Positions 7,842 through 15,651 are shown, counted from the first letter of the stretch. The stretch is 64,000 nucleotides of DNA from Gryllotalpicola protaetiae (GCF_003627055.1 NZ_CP032624.1:1612001-1676000); one strand, 5' to 3'. Numbers and translations are program-made. The notes: generated by a model from the letters alone, not told the origin.

Positions 7842-9068
7842 TTACTCCGCGACCGTGATGGCCGCCGACACCGCGGCAGCGTACTCGGCTGTCTTCCCGG
7901 CGGCGAGAGCGATCAGCGCCGCGGCGACGGAGACGGCGGCGAGGATGGCGAACAGCACCGGATAGCCGCCGGCGACCACGGCGATCCCGGCCCCGATGCC
8001 CGGCGCGAGCGCCCCGGCCGCGGCCAGCGGCGCCTGGTAGACGCCACTGAGCGCCGCGTAGCGCTCCGGACCCCACAGATCAGCCGGCAGGGTGGCGTTC
8101 ACCAGAGTGAACAGGCCGCGGGCGGCGCCACCGAGAATCGCGATCGTGATCGACAGCCACTCCGGGCCCGGGATCATCGCCTGCGCGAGGAGGCTCGCGG
8201 CGAGAAGCGCAATGACGAACGCGGCGCGCGTTCGCGGCCGAAGTGTGCGGTTCAGCAACGGGTATACGAGCCTCCCGCTGACCTGCCCAGCACCGGCGAG
8301 CCCGACCGCCCAGGCCGCCAGGGCCGGGCTCGCGCCGCGTCCGAGCAGGAGCACCGGAAGTGCGACGAGGGAGGCGTAGCTGACGAACGCGGTGAGCGTG
8401 CCGGAGGCCGCGAGAAGGACGAACGGCCGGCTCGCGAGGATGTCACGGTCCCGCGTCCGAGCCGAGGCGCGATGAGGCTGCCAAGGCAGTTTCAGGGAGA
8501 AGGCGTGCGCAGGGAGTGTGACGACGAGGACGGTGCCGGCGAGCACCAGGTATGCGCCGCGCCATCCGAGACGCCCGTCGAGGAACGCGTTGAACGGGGC
8601 GAAGATCGTCGAAGCGAAACCGCCCGCAAGCGTGAGGGTCGTGATCGCCTGCACCCGCCGCGTCCCGAACCAGCCGGTGAGCGCCGCGAACGCCGGCGAG
8701 TAGTACAGGCCCGCCGTGGCGACCCCCGCGAGCACCCAGGCCGCCGCGAAGGCGGCGAAGGACGGCGCCATCGCGACGCCGGCAACGGATGCCGCGCCCA
8801 GCACACTGCCGAGCGACATCACCGGTCTGGGGCCGAAGTGTTGTAGCAGTCGCCCGACCGGGATGCCGCAGACCGCGCCGACGAGGCTCCCCACGGAGAA
8901 CGCGGTCGTGATGGCGACCTGGGACCAGCCGGTGTCCTGTGTGATCGACGGGGCGAGCACCGTGAACGCGTAGAAGAGCGCCCCGTAGCTGATGACGACC
9001 GTCACGCTGAGTGCGACGAGCACACCGGTCAGCGCCCGGGCCGGTGGAGCCGCGGCAGCTTCGGTCAT
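7842..9068 (-). CDS. MFS transporter of the ars locus
   Basis: Twelve-helix major facilitator of 408 residues (TVVISYGALFYAFTVLAPSI in helix 1; GRLLQHFGPRP loop). Its ATG at 9068 shares one base with the stop of the upstream flavoprotein (TGATG), so the two are translationally coupled. It resembles the CynX/NimT and monocarboxylate-type branch more than drug exporters. Because the island lacks ArsB and Acr3, this is the only active efflux candidate; whether it carries arsenite, an organoarsenical or something else is not known. It converges on arsC with only four bases between stops. Confidence 0.88.
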   Translation of the reverse strand: MTEAAAAPPARALTGVLVALSVTVVISYGALFYAFTVLAPSITQDTGWSQVAITTAFSVGSLVGAVCGIPVGRLLQHFGPRPVMSLGSVLGAASVAGVAMAPSFAAFAAAWVLAGVATAGLYYSPAFAALTGWFGTRRVQAITTLTLAGGFASTIFAPFNAFLDGRLGWRGAYLVLAGTVLVVTLPAHAFSLKLPWQPHRASARTRDRDILASRPFVLLAASGTLTAFVSYASLVALPVLLLGRGASPALAAWAVGLAGAGQVSGRLVYPLLNRTLRPRTRAAFVIALLAASLLAQAMIPGPEWLSITIAILGGAARGLFTLVNATLPADLWGPERYAALSGVYQAPLAAAGALAPGIGAGIAVVAGGYPVLFAILAAVSVAAALIALAAGKTAEYAAAVSAAITVAE

Positions 9069-10375
9069 CAGCCAAGCGGGATCAGCGGGCGCGAGCCGAT
9101 CTCGACCGACTGCCTTGCAGCCGGCGCGCAGCACGAGCCACCATCCAGATCCGCGGAACCGCCGCAGACCCCGGAATCCGGCAGCACCAGCTCATTGCGT
9201 GCGGCCGCCTCATGATCCCCAGCGAGCTCGGCGACCACGGAGCGCACCTGTTCGTATCCGGTGAGCGCGAGGAAGGTCGGGGCGCGCCCGTAGGACTTCG
9301 CCCCGATGATGTAGAAGCCCGGCTCCGGCTGCGCCAGCTCGAGCGCCCCGGTGGCCCGCACGGTCCCGCACGAGTGGACGTTCGGGTCGATCTCCGACGC
9401 CAGCCCGGCGACCGCCTGCAACGACGGGTCGAGCGCGGTGCGCACCTCGGACAGGAACGACAGCTCGGGGCGGAACCCGGTGAGTGCGAAGACATGGTTG
9501 ACGCCCGTGATCTCCTGCCCGTCATCGCTGACGAGCGCGAGGCCCTCGTCGTCTTGGCGGATCTCGGCCGTGCGGAACCCGGGGACGAGGTTCACGCGGC
9601 CGTCTTCGACGACCTTCCGCGCCCGGCCGCCGAGCGCGCCGCGGGCAGCGAGCTGGTCATCGGCCGAGCCGAACCCGGCAAGCGTTCCGCGGCGGATAGC
9701 CCAGTCGACCCGGGTGCCCGGCTCGCGCTGGACGAGTCCCGCGAGCCGGATGACGGCGTGCGCCGCCGAGTGCCCGCTGCCGACGACGACCACGTGCTTG
9801 CCGGAAAGCTCCGACACGGAAGCCGGGATGCGGTACTCGACCTGCCCGGCAGCCGCCGCGGCTCGCTCGTCGAGCGCCGGGAGGCCTTCGGCACCGGCCG
9901 GGTTCGGCTGTTCCCAGGTGCCGGAGGCGTCCAGGACGGCGCGCGCCAGCAGCCTCCCCTCGGACCCGTCCGCATGCTGCATGTGCACGGTGAACGGCTG
10001 GGATGCGCGGCCGGAGTCGACCACACGGTCTCGGCCAACACGGCTGACCCCCGTGACCGTTGCGCTCGTGCGCACTCGGCTGCCAAGTGCGGCAGCGAGC
10101 GGCGCGAGGTACTCCTTCACCCACTCACCCCCGGTCGGATAGCCCGTGAGCGGCGCTGCCCAACCGCCCTGCTCCAGAAGACGGCGGGAAGCCTGGTCGA
10201 CCAGCTCCGGCCACTCCGAGAACAGCCGCACGTGCCCCCACTCGGAGACCGCGGCGCCCGCGCCGAACCCCTTCTCGAGGACCACGGGTTCGATGCCCCG
10301 CTCCAGTAGATGGGCGGCGGCGGCCAGGCCCTGCGGGCCGGCTCCGATGATCACGACGGGCAGCTGCTCGCTCAC
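9068..10375 (-). CDS. ArsO-like NAD(P)/FAD flavoprotein with Cys-rich tail
   Basis: Flavin-containing monooxygenase-like protein of 435 residues. An N-terminal FAD site (VVIIGAGPQGLAAAAHLL) and a second nucleotide site (VVVVGSGHSAAHAVIRL) are clear. The last 32 residues carry Cys404 and a Cys pair 415-416, separated by Gly/Ser/Asp, a plausible soft-metal or As(III) site. ArsO proteins of this fold occur in many ars operons but their chemistry is poorly known. Coupled to the MFS gene and divergent from arsR across 87 bases holding two dyads. Confidence 0.85.
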   Translation of the reverse strand: MSEQLPVVIIGAGPQGLAAAAHLLERGIEPVVLEKGFGAGAAVSEWGHVRLFSEWPELVDQASRRLLEQGGWAAPLTGYPTGGEWVKEYLAPLAAALGSRVRTSATVTGVSRVGRDRVVDSGRASQPFTVHMQHADGSEGRLLARAVLDASGTWEQPNPAGAEGLPALDERAAAAAGQVEYRIPASVSELSGKHVVVVGSGHSAAHAVIRLAGLVQREPGTRVDWAIRRGTLAGFGSADDQLAARGALGGRARKVVEDGRVNLVPGFRTAEIRQDDEGLALVSDDGQEITGVNHVFALTGFRPELSFLSEVRTALDPSLQAVAGLASEIDPNVHSCGTVRATGALELAQPEPGFYIIGAKSYGRAPTFLALTGYEQVRSVVAELAGDHEAAARNELVLPDSGVCGGSADLDGGSCCAPAARQSVEIGSRPLIPLG

Positions 10376-10389
10376 AACACTCTCCTTGA

Positions 10390-10405
10390 ATCGACGTTCT
10401 TCGAT
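10390..10405. promoter_or_regulatory. Dyad 1 in arsO/arsR divergent promoter
   Basis: ATCGA and TCGAT arms separated by six bases, 15 bases before the flavoprotein start. Likely part of the ArsR control region; weak on its own. Confidence 0.35.
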
Positions 10406-10422
10406 GCGATCAGCGTGCCGGA

Positions 10423-10449
10423 CACATCGACGAATGTCAATGCGATGTG
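10423..10449. promoter_or_regulatory. Dyad 2, candidate ArsR operator
   Basis: Perfect 7-base arms CACATCG and CGATGTG around a 13-base centre, which itself contains the imperfect palindrome ATCGACGAATGTCAAT. It ends 13 bases before the arsR ATG, so a bound repressor would block arsR-arsN and probably the divergent pair. Confidence 0.5.
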
Positions 10450-10462
10450 GCAGAATCCTCCC

Positions 10463-10813
10463 ATGACCACGACGCTGCCGCCGCTGACCACCGACGCGGC
10501 CTCCTGCTGCTCCCCAGTGACCGGCGGCGTCCTCGACGTCGAGGAGGCCGAGCGCATCGCCAAGACCTTCAAAGCCCTCGGCGACCCCACCCGCGTCCGC
10601 CTCCTGTCCCTGATCGCAGCCAGCGACGGCGGCGAAGCGTGCATCTGCGACCTCACCGACCCGGTCGGCCTATCTCAGCCCACCGTCTCCCACCACATGA
10701 AACTCCTCGCCGACGCCGGCCTCGTCACCCGCGAACAGCGCGGCAAGTGGGCCTACTACGCCGTCATCGAGGACGCGCTGAAGAACGCCGCCGCGGCACT
10801 TCGCACCAGGTGA
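10463..10813 (+). CDS. arsR: ArsR family metalloregulator
   Basis: Winged-helix repressor of 116 residues. Cys60 and Cys62 in EACICDL are the alpha-3 CxC arsenite ligands of classical ArsR, and an N-terminal Cys15-Cys16 pair could supply a third. The recognition helix is SQPTVSHHMKLLADAGLV. ATG 10463 is used because a longer frame would run through the divergent gene. Its stop overlaps the next ATG (TGATG), coupling it to the acetyltransferase. It probably represses both divergent transcripts until As(III) binds. Confidence 0.93.
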   Translation: MTTTLPPLTTDAASCCSPVTGGVLDVEEAERIAKTFKALGDPTRVRLLSLIAASDGGEACICDLTDPVGLSQPTVSHHMKLLADAGLVTREQRGKWAYYAVIEDALKNAAAALRTR

Positions 10814-11319
10814 TGCCTGTGGGCATCCGCGCCATGACGGCCGCCGACTGGCCGGCCGTCCACGCCATCTACGCCGAAGGCATCGCCACTGGCAACGCCA
10901 CCTTCGAGTCCGAACCGCCCGCATGGGAGAAGTTCGACTCCGGCAAGCTCCCGGCCCCGCGCCTCGTGGCAGACCTCGATGGCGAGATCGTCGGGTGGGT
11001 CGCAGCATCACCCACCTCCGCGCGCGCCGTGTACCGCGGCGTCGTCGAGCACTCCGTCTACGTGAGCGCCCCCGCGCGCGGCAACGGCATCGGCGGCGCG
11101 CTCCTCGATGCGTTCATCGAGGCCGCCGACGCAGCCGGGATCTGGACCATCCAGTCCTCGATCTTCCCCGAGAACACCGCCAGCCTGGCCCTCCACGCCT
11201 CCCGCGGATTCCGCACCGTCGGCACCCGCGAGCGCATCGCGCAGATGGGCTACGGCCCGTGGGAAGGCTACTGGCGCGACACGGTGCTCATCGAGCGGCG
11301 ATTCCCGCCTCGCATTTGA
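10813..11319 (+). CDS. GNAT N-acetyltransferase, ArsN1-like
   Basis: Acetyltransferase of 168 residues close to phosphinothricin acetyltransferases: GIRAMTAADWPAVHAIYAEGI at the start, SVYVSAPARGNGIGGALL as the acetyl-CoA loop, and GFRTVGTRERI near the end. ArsN1 enzymes of this type acetylate the amino group of arsinothricin and phosphinothricin. Coupling to a Cys-bearing ArsR supports an arsenical-antibiotic resistance role; a plain phosphinothricin/methionine-sulfoximine acetyltransferase is the alternative. Confidence 0.82.
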   Translation: MPVGIRAMTAADWPAVHAIYAEGIATGNATFESEPPAWEKFDSGKLPAPRLVADLDGEIVGWVAASPTSARAVYRGVVEHSVYVSAPARGNGIGGALLDAFIEAADAAGIWTIQSSIFPENTASLALHASRGFRTVGTRERIAQMGYGPWEGYWRDTVLIERRFPPRI

Positions 11320-11325
11320 ACCGCC

Positions 11326-11598
11326 TCAGGCGCTGACTCTCTCGATCAACTCCGGCAAGTCACCGTTCACCGGGATCGGCGCGACTTCGTCGACGACGAT
11401 CGCTTCGGCCCCCGCCGCGGCAGCGCCACACACCGCATCGAACAGCCGCTGAGTACCAGCAGCCGCCTGGTCGATGCAGTACTTGTAGGGCGAGCTAGGG
11501 GCGCGGTCAAAGACCCAGGTCGACGGGAAACTGCCCGTGGTCAGGATCGTCGCGGAAAGTCCAGTCTGCGACCAGCATGAGGTCGCACCGAGGACCAA
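11326..11598 (-). pseudogene. Possible frameshifted C-terminal gene remnant
   Basis: A minus frame reads as protein-like text ending in RAPSSPYKYCID and an Ala-rich helix with VVDEVAPIPVNGDLPELIERV. Just upstream, a different frame gives LMLVADWTFRDDPDHGQFPVDLG before a stop near 11507, so a frameshift around 11507-11520 would join them. No family recognised and no ribosome site. It may be the decayed end of a gene at the island boundary, or chance. Confidence 0.3.
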
Positions 11599-11810
11599 CC
11601 GCGGCGTCGGCGCGCCTCCTCATGGTGCTCGGCGGTGACCGGGGAGATCGTTGGTATCGACACCGGTCGAGCGACGCGACCCGGTTCGACTCCCCAAGAT
11701 CAACGCATAGGATGGGTCTCGTAACACCACCTGGAATCAGGTGCATGAGTGCACAGATGAGTGCACTAAGCCTTGACCGAGGGGCCACAGCCCAGTAGTT
11801 TCAAGGCATC
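11599..11810. other. Non-coding boundary region with dyad and direct repeats
   Basis: Together with the remnant above this leaves about 490 bases without a firm gene. It holds a perfect dyad CACCTG-gaat-CAGGTG (11728-11743), two copies of ATGAGTGCAC with a 12-base period (11745-11754 and 11757-11766), and a T-arm-like string GGTTCGACTCCC near 11683. These look like leftover control or attachment sequence next to the tRNA. Confidence 0.45.
11773..11801 (+). promoter_or_regulatory. tRNA-Gly promoter
   Basis: TTGACC (11773-11778), 17-base spacer, TAGTTT (11796-11801), placing the start point just ahead of the mature tRNA 5' end at 11811. A good sigma-70 type match. Confidence 0.6.
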
Positions 11811-11884
11811 GCCGATGTAGTTCAATGGCAGAACTTCTGCTTCCCAAGCAGACAGCGCGGGTTCGATTCCCGTCATCGGCTCCA
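11811..11884 (+). tRNA. tRNA-Gly (CCC)
   Basis: Seven-base acceptor stem GCCGATG pairs with CATCGGC; D-arm TTCAATGGCAGAA; anticodon stem CTGCT/AGCAG with loop TTCCCAA giving anticodon CCC; T-arm GCGGG-TTCGATT-CCCGT; discriminator T and encoded CCA (11882-11884). It reads the Gly codon GGG. It marks the change in composition between the arsenic island and the rest of the window, and tRNA genes are common island insertion points. Confidence 0.97.
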
Positions 11885-11925
11885 CTTTCCGCTCGTAGCG
11901 CTCGCCGAGACGCGCCGCGATACCG

Positions 11926-12300
11926 CTACACCGGCACGACCTTCAGCGTCGCGCCGAGCGAGACGCCCTCGACCATCGGCTGGCGGAACGCATCGGGCTG
12001 GGCTGCGTACTTCGCGTTGTAGGCATCCGTCACCGCCTGGTTCTTGACCTCGTTGACCGGCTCGAACGTGACCTCGCGGGAGATCTCACCAGCAGAGAAG
12101 ACGGCGCGACCCGTCTCGGTGACGTGCCGGTACCAGCCGGCGCCAGTGCCGTGCACCGAGCGCACGAACACCTCGCCGCCGACGGTCACCGCCCAGATCG
12201 TGACACTCGCGAGCGGCGTGCCGTCGCCCGCGAGCGGGGCTACGCCGACCTCTTCGATCGCGCCGATCGCCTGAACTTCCTCAGGGCTCCATTCGCTCAT
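11926..12300 (-). CDS. DUF2255 family protein
   Basis: Protein of 124 residues with a split-barrel look (VTIWAVTVGGEVFVRSVHGTGAGWYRHV) typical of DUF2255, related to FMN/F420-binding pyridoxamine-oxidase-like folds. Start at ATG 12300 gives MSEWSPEEV. Biochemical role unknown. Divergent from an aldo/keto reductase across 74 bases. Confidence 0.8.
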   Translation of the reverse strand: MSEWSPEEVQAIGAIEEVGVAPLAGDGTPLASVTIWAVTVGGEVFVRSVHGTGAGWYRHVTETGRAVFSAGEISREVTFEPVNEVKNQAVTDAYNAKYAAQPDAFRQPMVEGVSLGATLKVVPV

Positions 12301-12374
12301 AGCGCCAGTGTCACTCAGGGTCGTCGGCGCCGCGACCCCTGTGCAGCATCCGTTTGTTGATTTAGCCTGCAAAT

Positions 12375-13172
12375 ATGACGGACAGCGCTGTTCCCACCCT
12401 TCCCCTCAACGACGGCACCACGATCCCGGTGATCGGACTCGGCACCTACGGGCTGAACGGAGCCGCTGGTGCGGAATCCGTCGCGCACGCGATCGGGCTG
12501 GGTTACCGGCTGATCGACACGGCCTACAGCTACGGCAACGAGGATGCCGTGGGCGAGGGCATCCGCAAATCGGGCATCGACCCGGCCGAGCTCATCGTGA
12601 CGAGCAAGGTGCCGAACGGGCACCACGGCCGCCGCCCGACGCTCGAGGCGTTCGAGCAGACGATGAAGCGGCTCGGGCTCGAAAAGCTCGATCTGTACTT
12701 GATCCACTGGCCAGAGCCGCAGGACGGCCGCTACGTCGAGACGTGGCAGACCCTCGTCGAGCTGCAGCAGCAGGGTCGCGTGCGCTCGATCGGCGTCTCC
12801 AACTTCGACGCGAAGCAGCTCGATGACGTCATCGCCGCGACCGGGGTGACGCCCGCCGTGAATCAGGTGCCCGTGTCGCTGCTGCACCCCAATAGCGAGG
12901 CGCAGGCGGCGGATGCTTCGCGTGGCGTCCTCACCGAGAGCTACAGCCCCCTCAAGTTCGGCGACCGCGTGGCGCAGCAGCCGGCCTTCGCGCAGATCGC
13001 CCGCGACCACGGCGTGACGACGAACCAGCTGGTGCTGCGGTGGCACATCCAGTCGGGGAACGTGCCGATCCCGCGCTCGCGCTCGGGGGAGCACCAAGCA
13101 GAGAACTTCGACGTGTTCGGCTTCGAGCTGAGCGAAGACGAGCTGGCGAAGCTGAACGCACTCTCCGCGTAG
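12375..13172 (+). CDS. Aldo/keto reductase
   Basis: NADPH-dependent reductase of 265 residues, AKR5-like. Tetrad residues: Asp and Tyr in DTAYSYGNE, Lys in VTSKV, His in LIHWP; cofactor region IPRSRSGEHQAEN. It resembles 2,5-diketo-gluconate reductases but the substrate is not determinable. It differs from the island's reductase at 1016 and is not a recent copy. A palindromic repeat follows its stop. Confidence 0.93.
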   Translation: MTDSAVPTLPLNDGTTIPVIGLGTYGLNGAAGAESVAHAIGLGYRLIDTAYSYGNEDAVGEGIRKSGIDPAELIVTSKVPNGHHGRRPTLEAFEQTMKRLGLEKLDLYLIHWPEPQDGRYVETWQTLVELQQQGRVRSIGVSNFDAKQLDDVIAATGVTPAVNQVPVSLLHPNSEAQAADASRGVLTESYSPLKFGDRVAQQPAFAQIARDHGVTTNQLVLRWHIQSGNVPIPRSRSGEHQAENFDVFGFELSEDELAKLNALSA

Positions 13173-13180
13173 GGACTCCC

Positions 13181-13217
13181 GATCGTCGAGGAGCGCGTAG
13201 CGCGTCTCGAAACGATC
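13181..13217. repeat. Imperfect palindrome between convergent genes
   Basis: 37 bases starting GATCGTCGAGGAGCGCG and ending CGCGTCTCGAAACGATC; the two halves are near-complementary around TAG. It fills the gap between the aldo/keto reductase and the PucR-type gene and even includes part of the latter's stop. Strings of this CGAGGAGCGCG...CTCGAAAC type recur between genes in Microbacteriaceae, and it could also act as a two-way terminator. Confidence 0.6.
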
Positions 13218-14421
13218 AGTTCCCCCGCTGCCGAAACGCCGTCAACGCGAGGTACAGCTCGGCCGCCTCGCGAGGCCGCCCGACCTCGCGCGCGGTGAGT
13301 GACGCGACTCTTCGCAACCTGTTCCGCACCGTGTTCTGGTGCACCCACATGCGCGTCGCGACATCGGCGACGGTCCCGTCAGACGCGAACCACTGCGTGA
13401 GCGTCTCGAGCAGCGCATCGCGCTCGGTCTCAGGCGCGGCGAGCAGGCCGCCGAGCACCGCATCGACGACCGGCCCGCTCACCTCGGGCGAGCCGGCCGC
13501 AGACATCGGCACCGGGGCGTCGCCGAAGAAGCACAGGGTGCCAGGGTCGGCCGCGGCGAGCGCGGTGCGCGCGAGGCGCACCGACTGGCCGATGCGACCG
13601 TAGTCGGGCTCGACCGGGCTGACGCCGACGGTCGGCGCGGCGTCGGCCGCGGCATCCCGCAGCTGTAGCTGCCAGTCCGGTGCGGCCGTGCTCACGATGC
13701 CGAGCTGCACGCCGCCGGCCATCACCCAGGCCGAGAGCAGCCCGCGGTCGCCGAGCTCCGGCTCGATGCGCGGCAACGGCATGCGGCCGAGCGCCGTCTC
13801 GCGCCCTGCCGCCTGGGCCGCGACGACCACGAAGCCGCCGGTGCGCGGCAGGCCGAGCCGGTCGACGGCCGCCCACGGCGACGCGGCCTCCTGCCCGCGG
13901 GCTGTGAGCAGTCCGTAGACGAGGCCAAGCCGCTCCTGCTGCCGCCCGAGCAGAGCGCGCGAGTACTCCGTGCGGTAGCCGGCGGTCATCGCCTGCACGA
14001 ACTCGTCGTGCATGAGCCAGAGCTCGCTCGCGATGTCGACGAGCTCTGCCTCTGTGGCGACCTGGGTCGCGCGGGCGTGGGCGACGATGCGCCCCCAGAG
14101 GAACTTGGAGCCAACCCGCAGGGCGTCGGTCACGTCGGCGAGCGCGACGCCGTCGCGGGCGCGTGCCTCGCCGAGCCGACGGGCCGGGGCGTCACGCACC
14201 TCGGCCACGTCGGCTGCGGGGTCGGTCATCGCGACGACCGCCGCGATGTGGCGGGCGGCCGACTCCACCAGCTGGGGGAACGGCACGGTGTCGTCGGTTC
14301 GATAGAACTCGAGCTCGCCGCGGATCGCCTTGGCCATGCGCGTCGCGAGCTCCGGGTCGGCCGCTGCCACATCCCGCGTGAGGCGGGTGAGCAGCGGCCA
14401 GCTCGCGGTGGTGGGGTCCAT
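13216..14421 (-). CDS. PucR/CdaR-type helix-turn-helix regulator
   Basis: Regulator of 401 residues. The N-terminal 160 residues are helical (RsbRD/GGDEF-like region common in PucR relatives), the middle is Ala-rich, and the C-terminal HTH_30 motif is FASDGTVADVATRMWVHQ followed by NTVRNRLRRV. PucR and CdaR proteins activate catabolic genes in response to purines or sugar acids; the target here is unknown. Monocistronic, with a small coiled-coil gene upstream. Confidence 0.87.
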   Translation of the reverse strand: MDPTTASWPLLTRLTRDVAAADPELATRMAKAIRGELEFYRTDDTVPFPQLVESAARHIAAVVAMTDPAADVAEVRDAPARRLGEARARDGVALADVTDALRVGSKFLWGRIVAHARATQVATEAELVDIASELWLMHDEFVQAMTAGYRTEYSRALLGRQQERLGLVYGLLTARGQEAASPWAAVDRLGLPRTGGFVVVAAQAAGRETALGRMPLPRIEPELGDRGLLSAWVMAGGVQLGIVSTAAPDWQLQLRDAAADAAPTVGVSPVEPDYGRIGQSVRLARTALAAADPGTLCFFGDAPVPMSAAGSPEVSGPVVDAVLGGLLAAPETERDALLETLTQWFASDGTVADVATRMWVHQNTVRNRLRRVASLTAREVGRPREAAELYLALTAFRQRGN

Positions 14422-14444
14422 CGGCTCACGCTAGCGAGACGAGG

Positions 14445-14915
14445 TCACTGCGACCAGGTCGAGTCGCCCTCTGCCTGTGCGGTCGAGAGTGCAGCGTCCC
14501 CCGCCTTCGCAGCGGCGAGGTCTCGCGCGACCGCCGCGTCGAGCACGGCGTACTCCGCTTCCTGGATCGCGTAGATCGCAAAATCGACCGCGTCGACCGC
14601 GTCGGCCTCCGCCTCGTCGGCCGCGCGGCCGGCGCGCTTCGCCGCGGAGCGTGCACGGCGCGCGCTCGCGTCCGAGCGCAGCGAGGCGAACGCGTCAGAT
14701 ACCGACTTCTGAGCATCCGCCCACGCCGCTTGCTCGTCGTCGGCCACTTGCGCGGCCTTGGCGTGCAGCCGGTCGCGCGCCGCGCCGAGCTGCAGGTCGA
14801 GCTCGGCCTTGCGGGCGGCGAGTCGCGCGTCGTTCTGCGTCTTGGTCGCCTCGACCGAATCTTCGAGATGCTTGGACTGCTGTGAGAGCTTGAGCAGCTC
14901 ATCGGAAAGGGCCAT
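14445..14915 (-). CDS. Ala-rich coiled-coil protein, function unknown
   Basis: 156 residues, very rich in Ala, Asp, Lys and Arg with heptad patterning throughout (SDELLKLSQQSKHLEDSV at the start, then long charged helices). No signal peptide or membrane segment. The segment around residues 105-140 is acidic and periodic. The gene lies 24 bases after an HdeD-like gene on the same strand, so the pair may form an envelope-stress unit. A ribosome site AAGGAGAA precedes the ATG at 14915. Confidence 0.75.
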   Translation of the reverse strand: MALSDELLKLSQQSKHLEDSVEATKTQNDARLAARKAELDLQLGAARDRLHAKAAQVADDEQAAWADAQKSVSDAFASLRSDASARRARSAAKRAGRAADEAEADAVDAVDFAIYAIQEAEYAVLDAAVARDLAAAKAGDAALSTAQAEGDSTWSQ

Positions 14916-14939
14916 GTTCTTCTCCTTGCGTCAGGTGGG

Positions 14940-15521
14940 TCAGCGGATTGCGGATTTGGTGGGGACGGATGCCGCGCGCACGGCGAAACCGACGGAGATC
15001 TCCGAGATGCCGCGGAAGATCGCGGTGACGCTCACGAAGGTCACGAGCACGACGGCGCTCGACTCAAACGAGCGCGAAGCGAGGAAGCCGAGGATGAGCT
15101 CGGCGATGCCCGACAGCAGCTGCAGCCACCAGCCGGGAAATTTCACATTGAGCAGGCTCCAGACGATGTCGAAGATGCCGATCGCGACGAAGTAGGCTCC
15201 GACGATCACGGCGAGCGAGACGAAGGTGCCGCCCGGGTTGGCGAAAGCGAGCGCGGCTGCGCCGATCAGCAGGATGCCGAACACGATGTGCCACACCCGC
15301 CAGCCGCCGCCGGTGACGGCGGCGCGGAAGAACTCGCCGAGCGCGGCGAGCAGCACCATGATCCCGAAGACGATCGAGACGACGGCGACGGTGGATTCGT
15401 CGAAGCGGAGCACGACGAACCCGACGACGATCCAGGCGATGCCGACGAGCACCAGGGTCCACCACAGTGCGCCGATGCGCCGGGCGAGGGATTCGAGCGG
15501 GGTTTGCAAGAGGGCTGTCAT
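14940..15521 (-). CDS. HdeD family (DUF308) membrane protein
   Basis: 193 residues with six predicted helices in three pairs, starting RRIGALWWTLVLVGIAWIVVG, the DUF308 repeat pattern. HdeD is linked to acid resistance in E. coli; in actinobacteria the role is unknown. ATG 15521 is used since the upstream extension is Pro/Arg-rich with no family match. Possibly co-transcribed with the coiled-coil gene. Confidence 0.88.
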   Translation of the reverse strand: MTALLQTPLESLARRIGALWWTLVLVGIAWIVVGFVVLRFDESTVAVVSIVFGIMVLLAALGEFFRAAVTGGGWRVWHIVFGILLIGAAALAFANPGGTFVSLAVIVGAYFVAIGIFDIVWSLLNVKFPGWWLQLLSGIAELILGFLASRSFESSAVVLVTFVSVTAIFRGISEISVGFAVRAASVPTKSAIR

Positions 15522-15651
15522 GGCGCCGATGATTCCGGCGGCACCGGCCGGCGCGCGGCGGGACTGGAGCCGCCGCCATTCCGGGCGCCCCCGCATTGTG
15601 CGCGGCCACAAGCACCGGCGCGGCGGGGGGCGCGCCGCCATCGGCGCGTCG

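Noticed and set aside
11681-11696. T-arm-like string as a second tRNA
   Set aside because: No acceptor, D or anticodon stems can be folded around it, and its own T stem does not pair.
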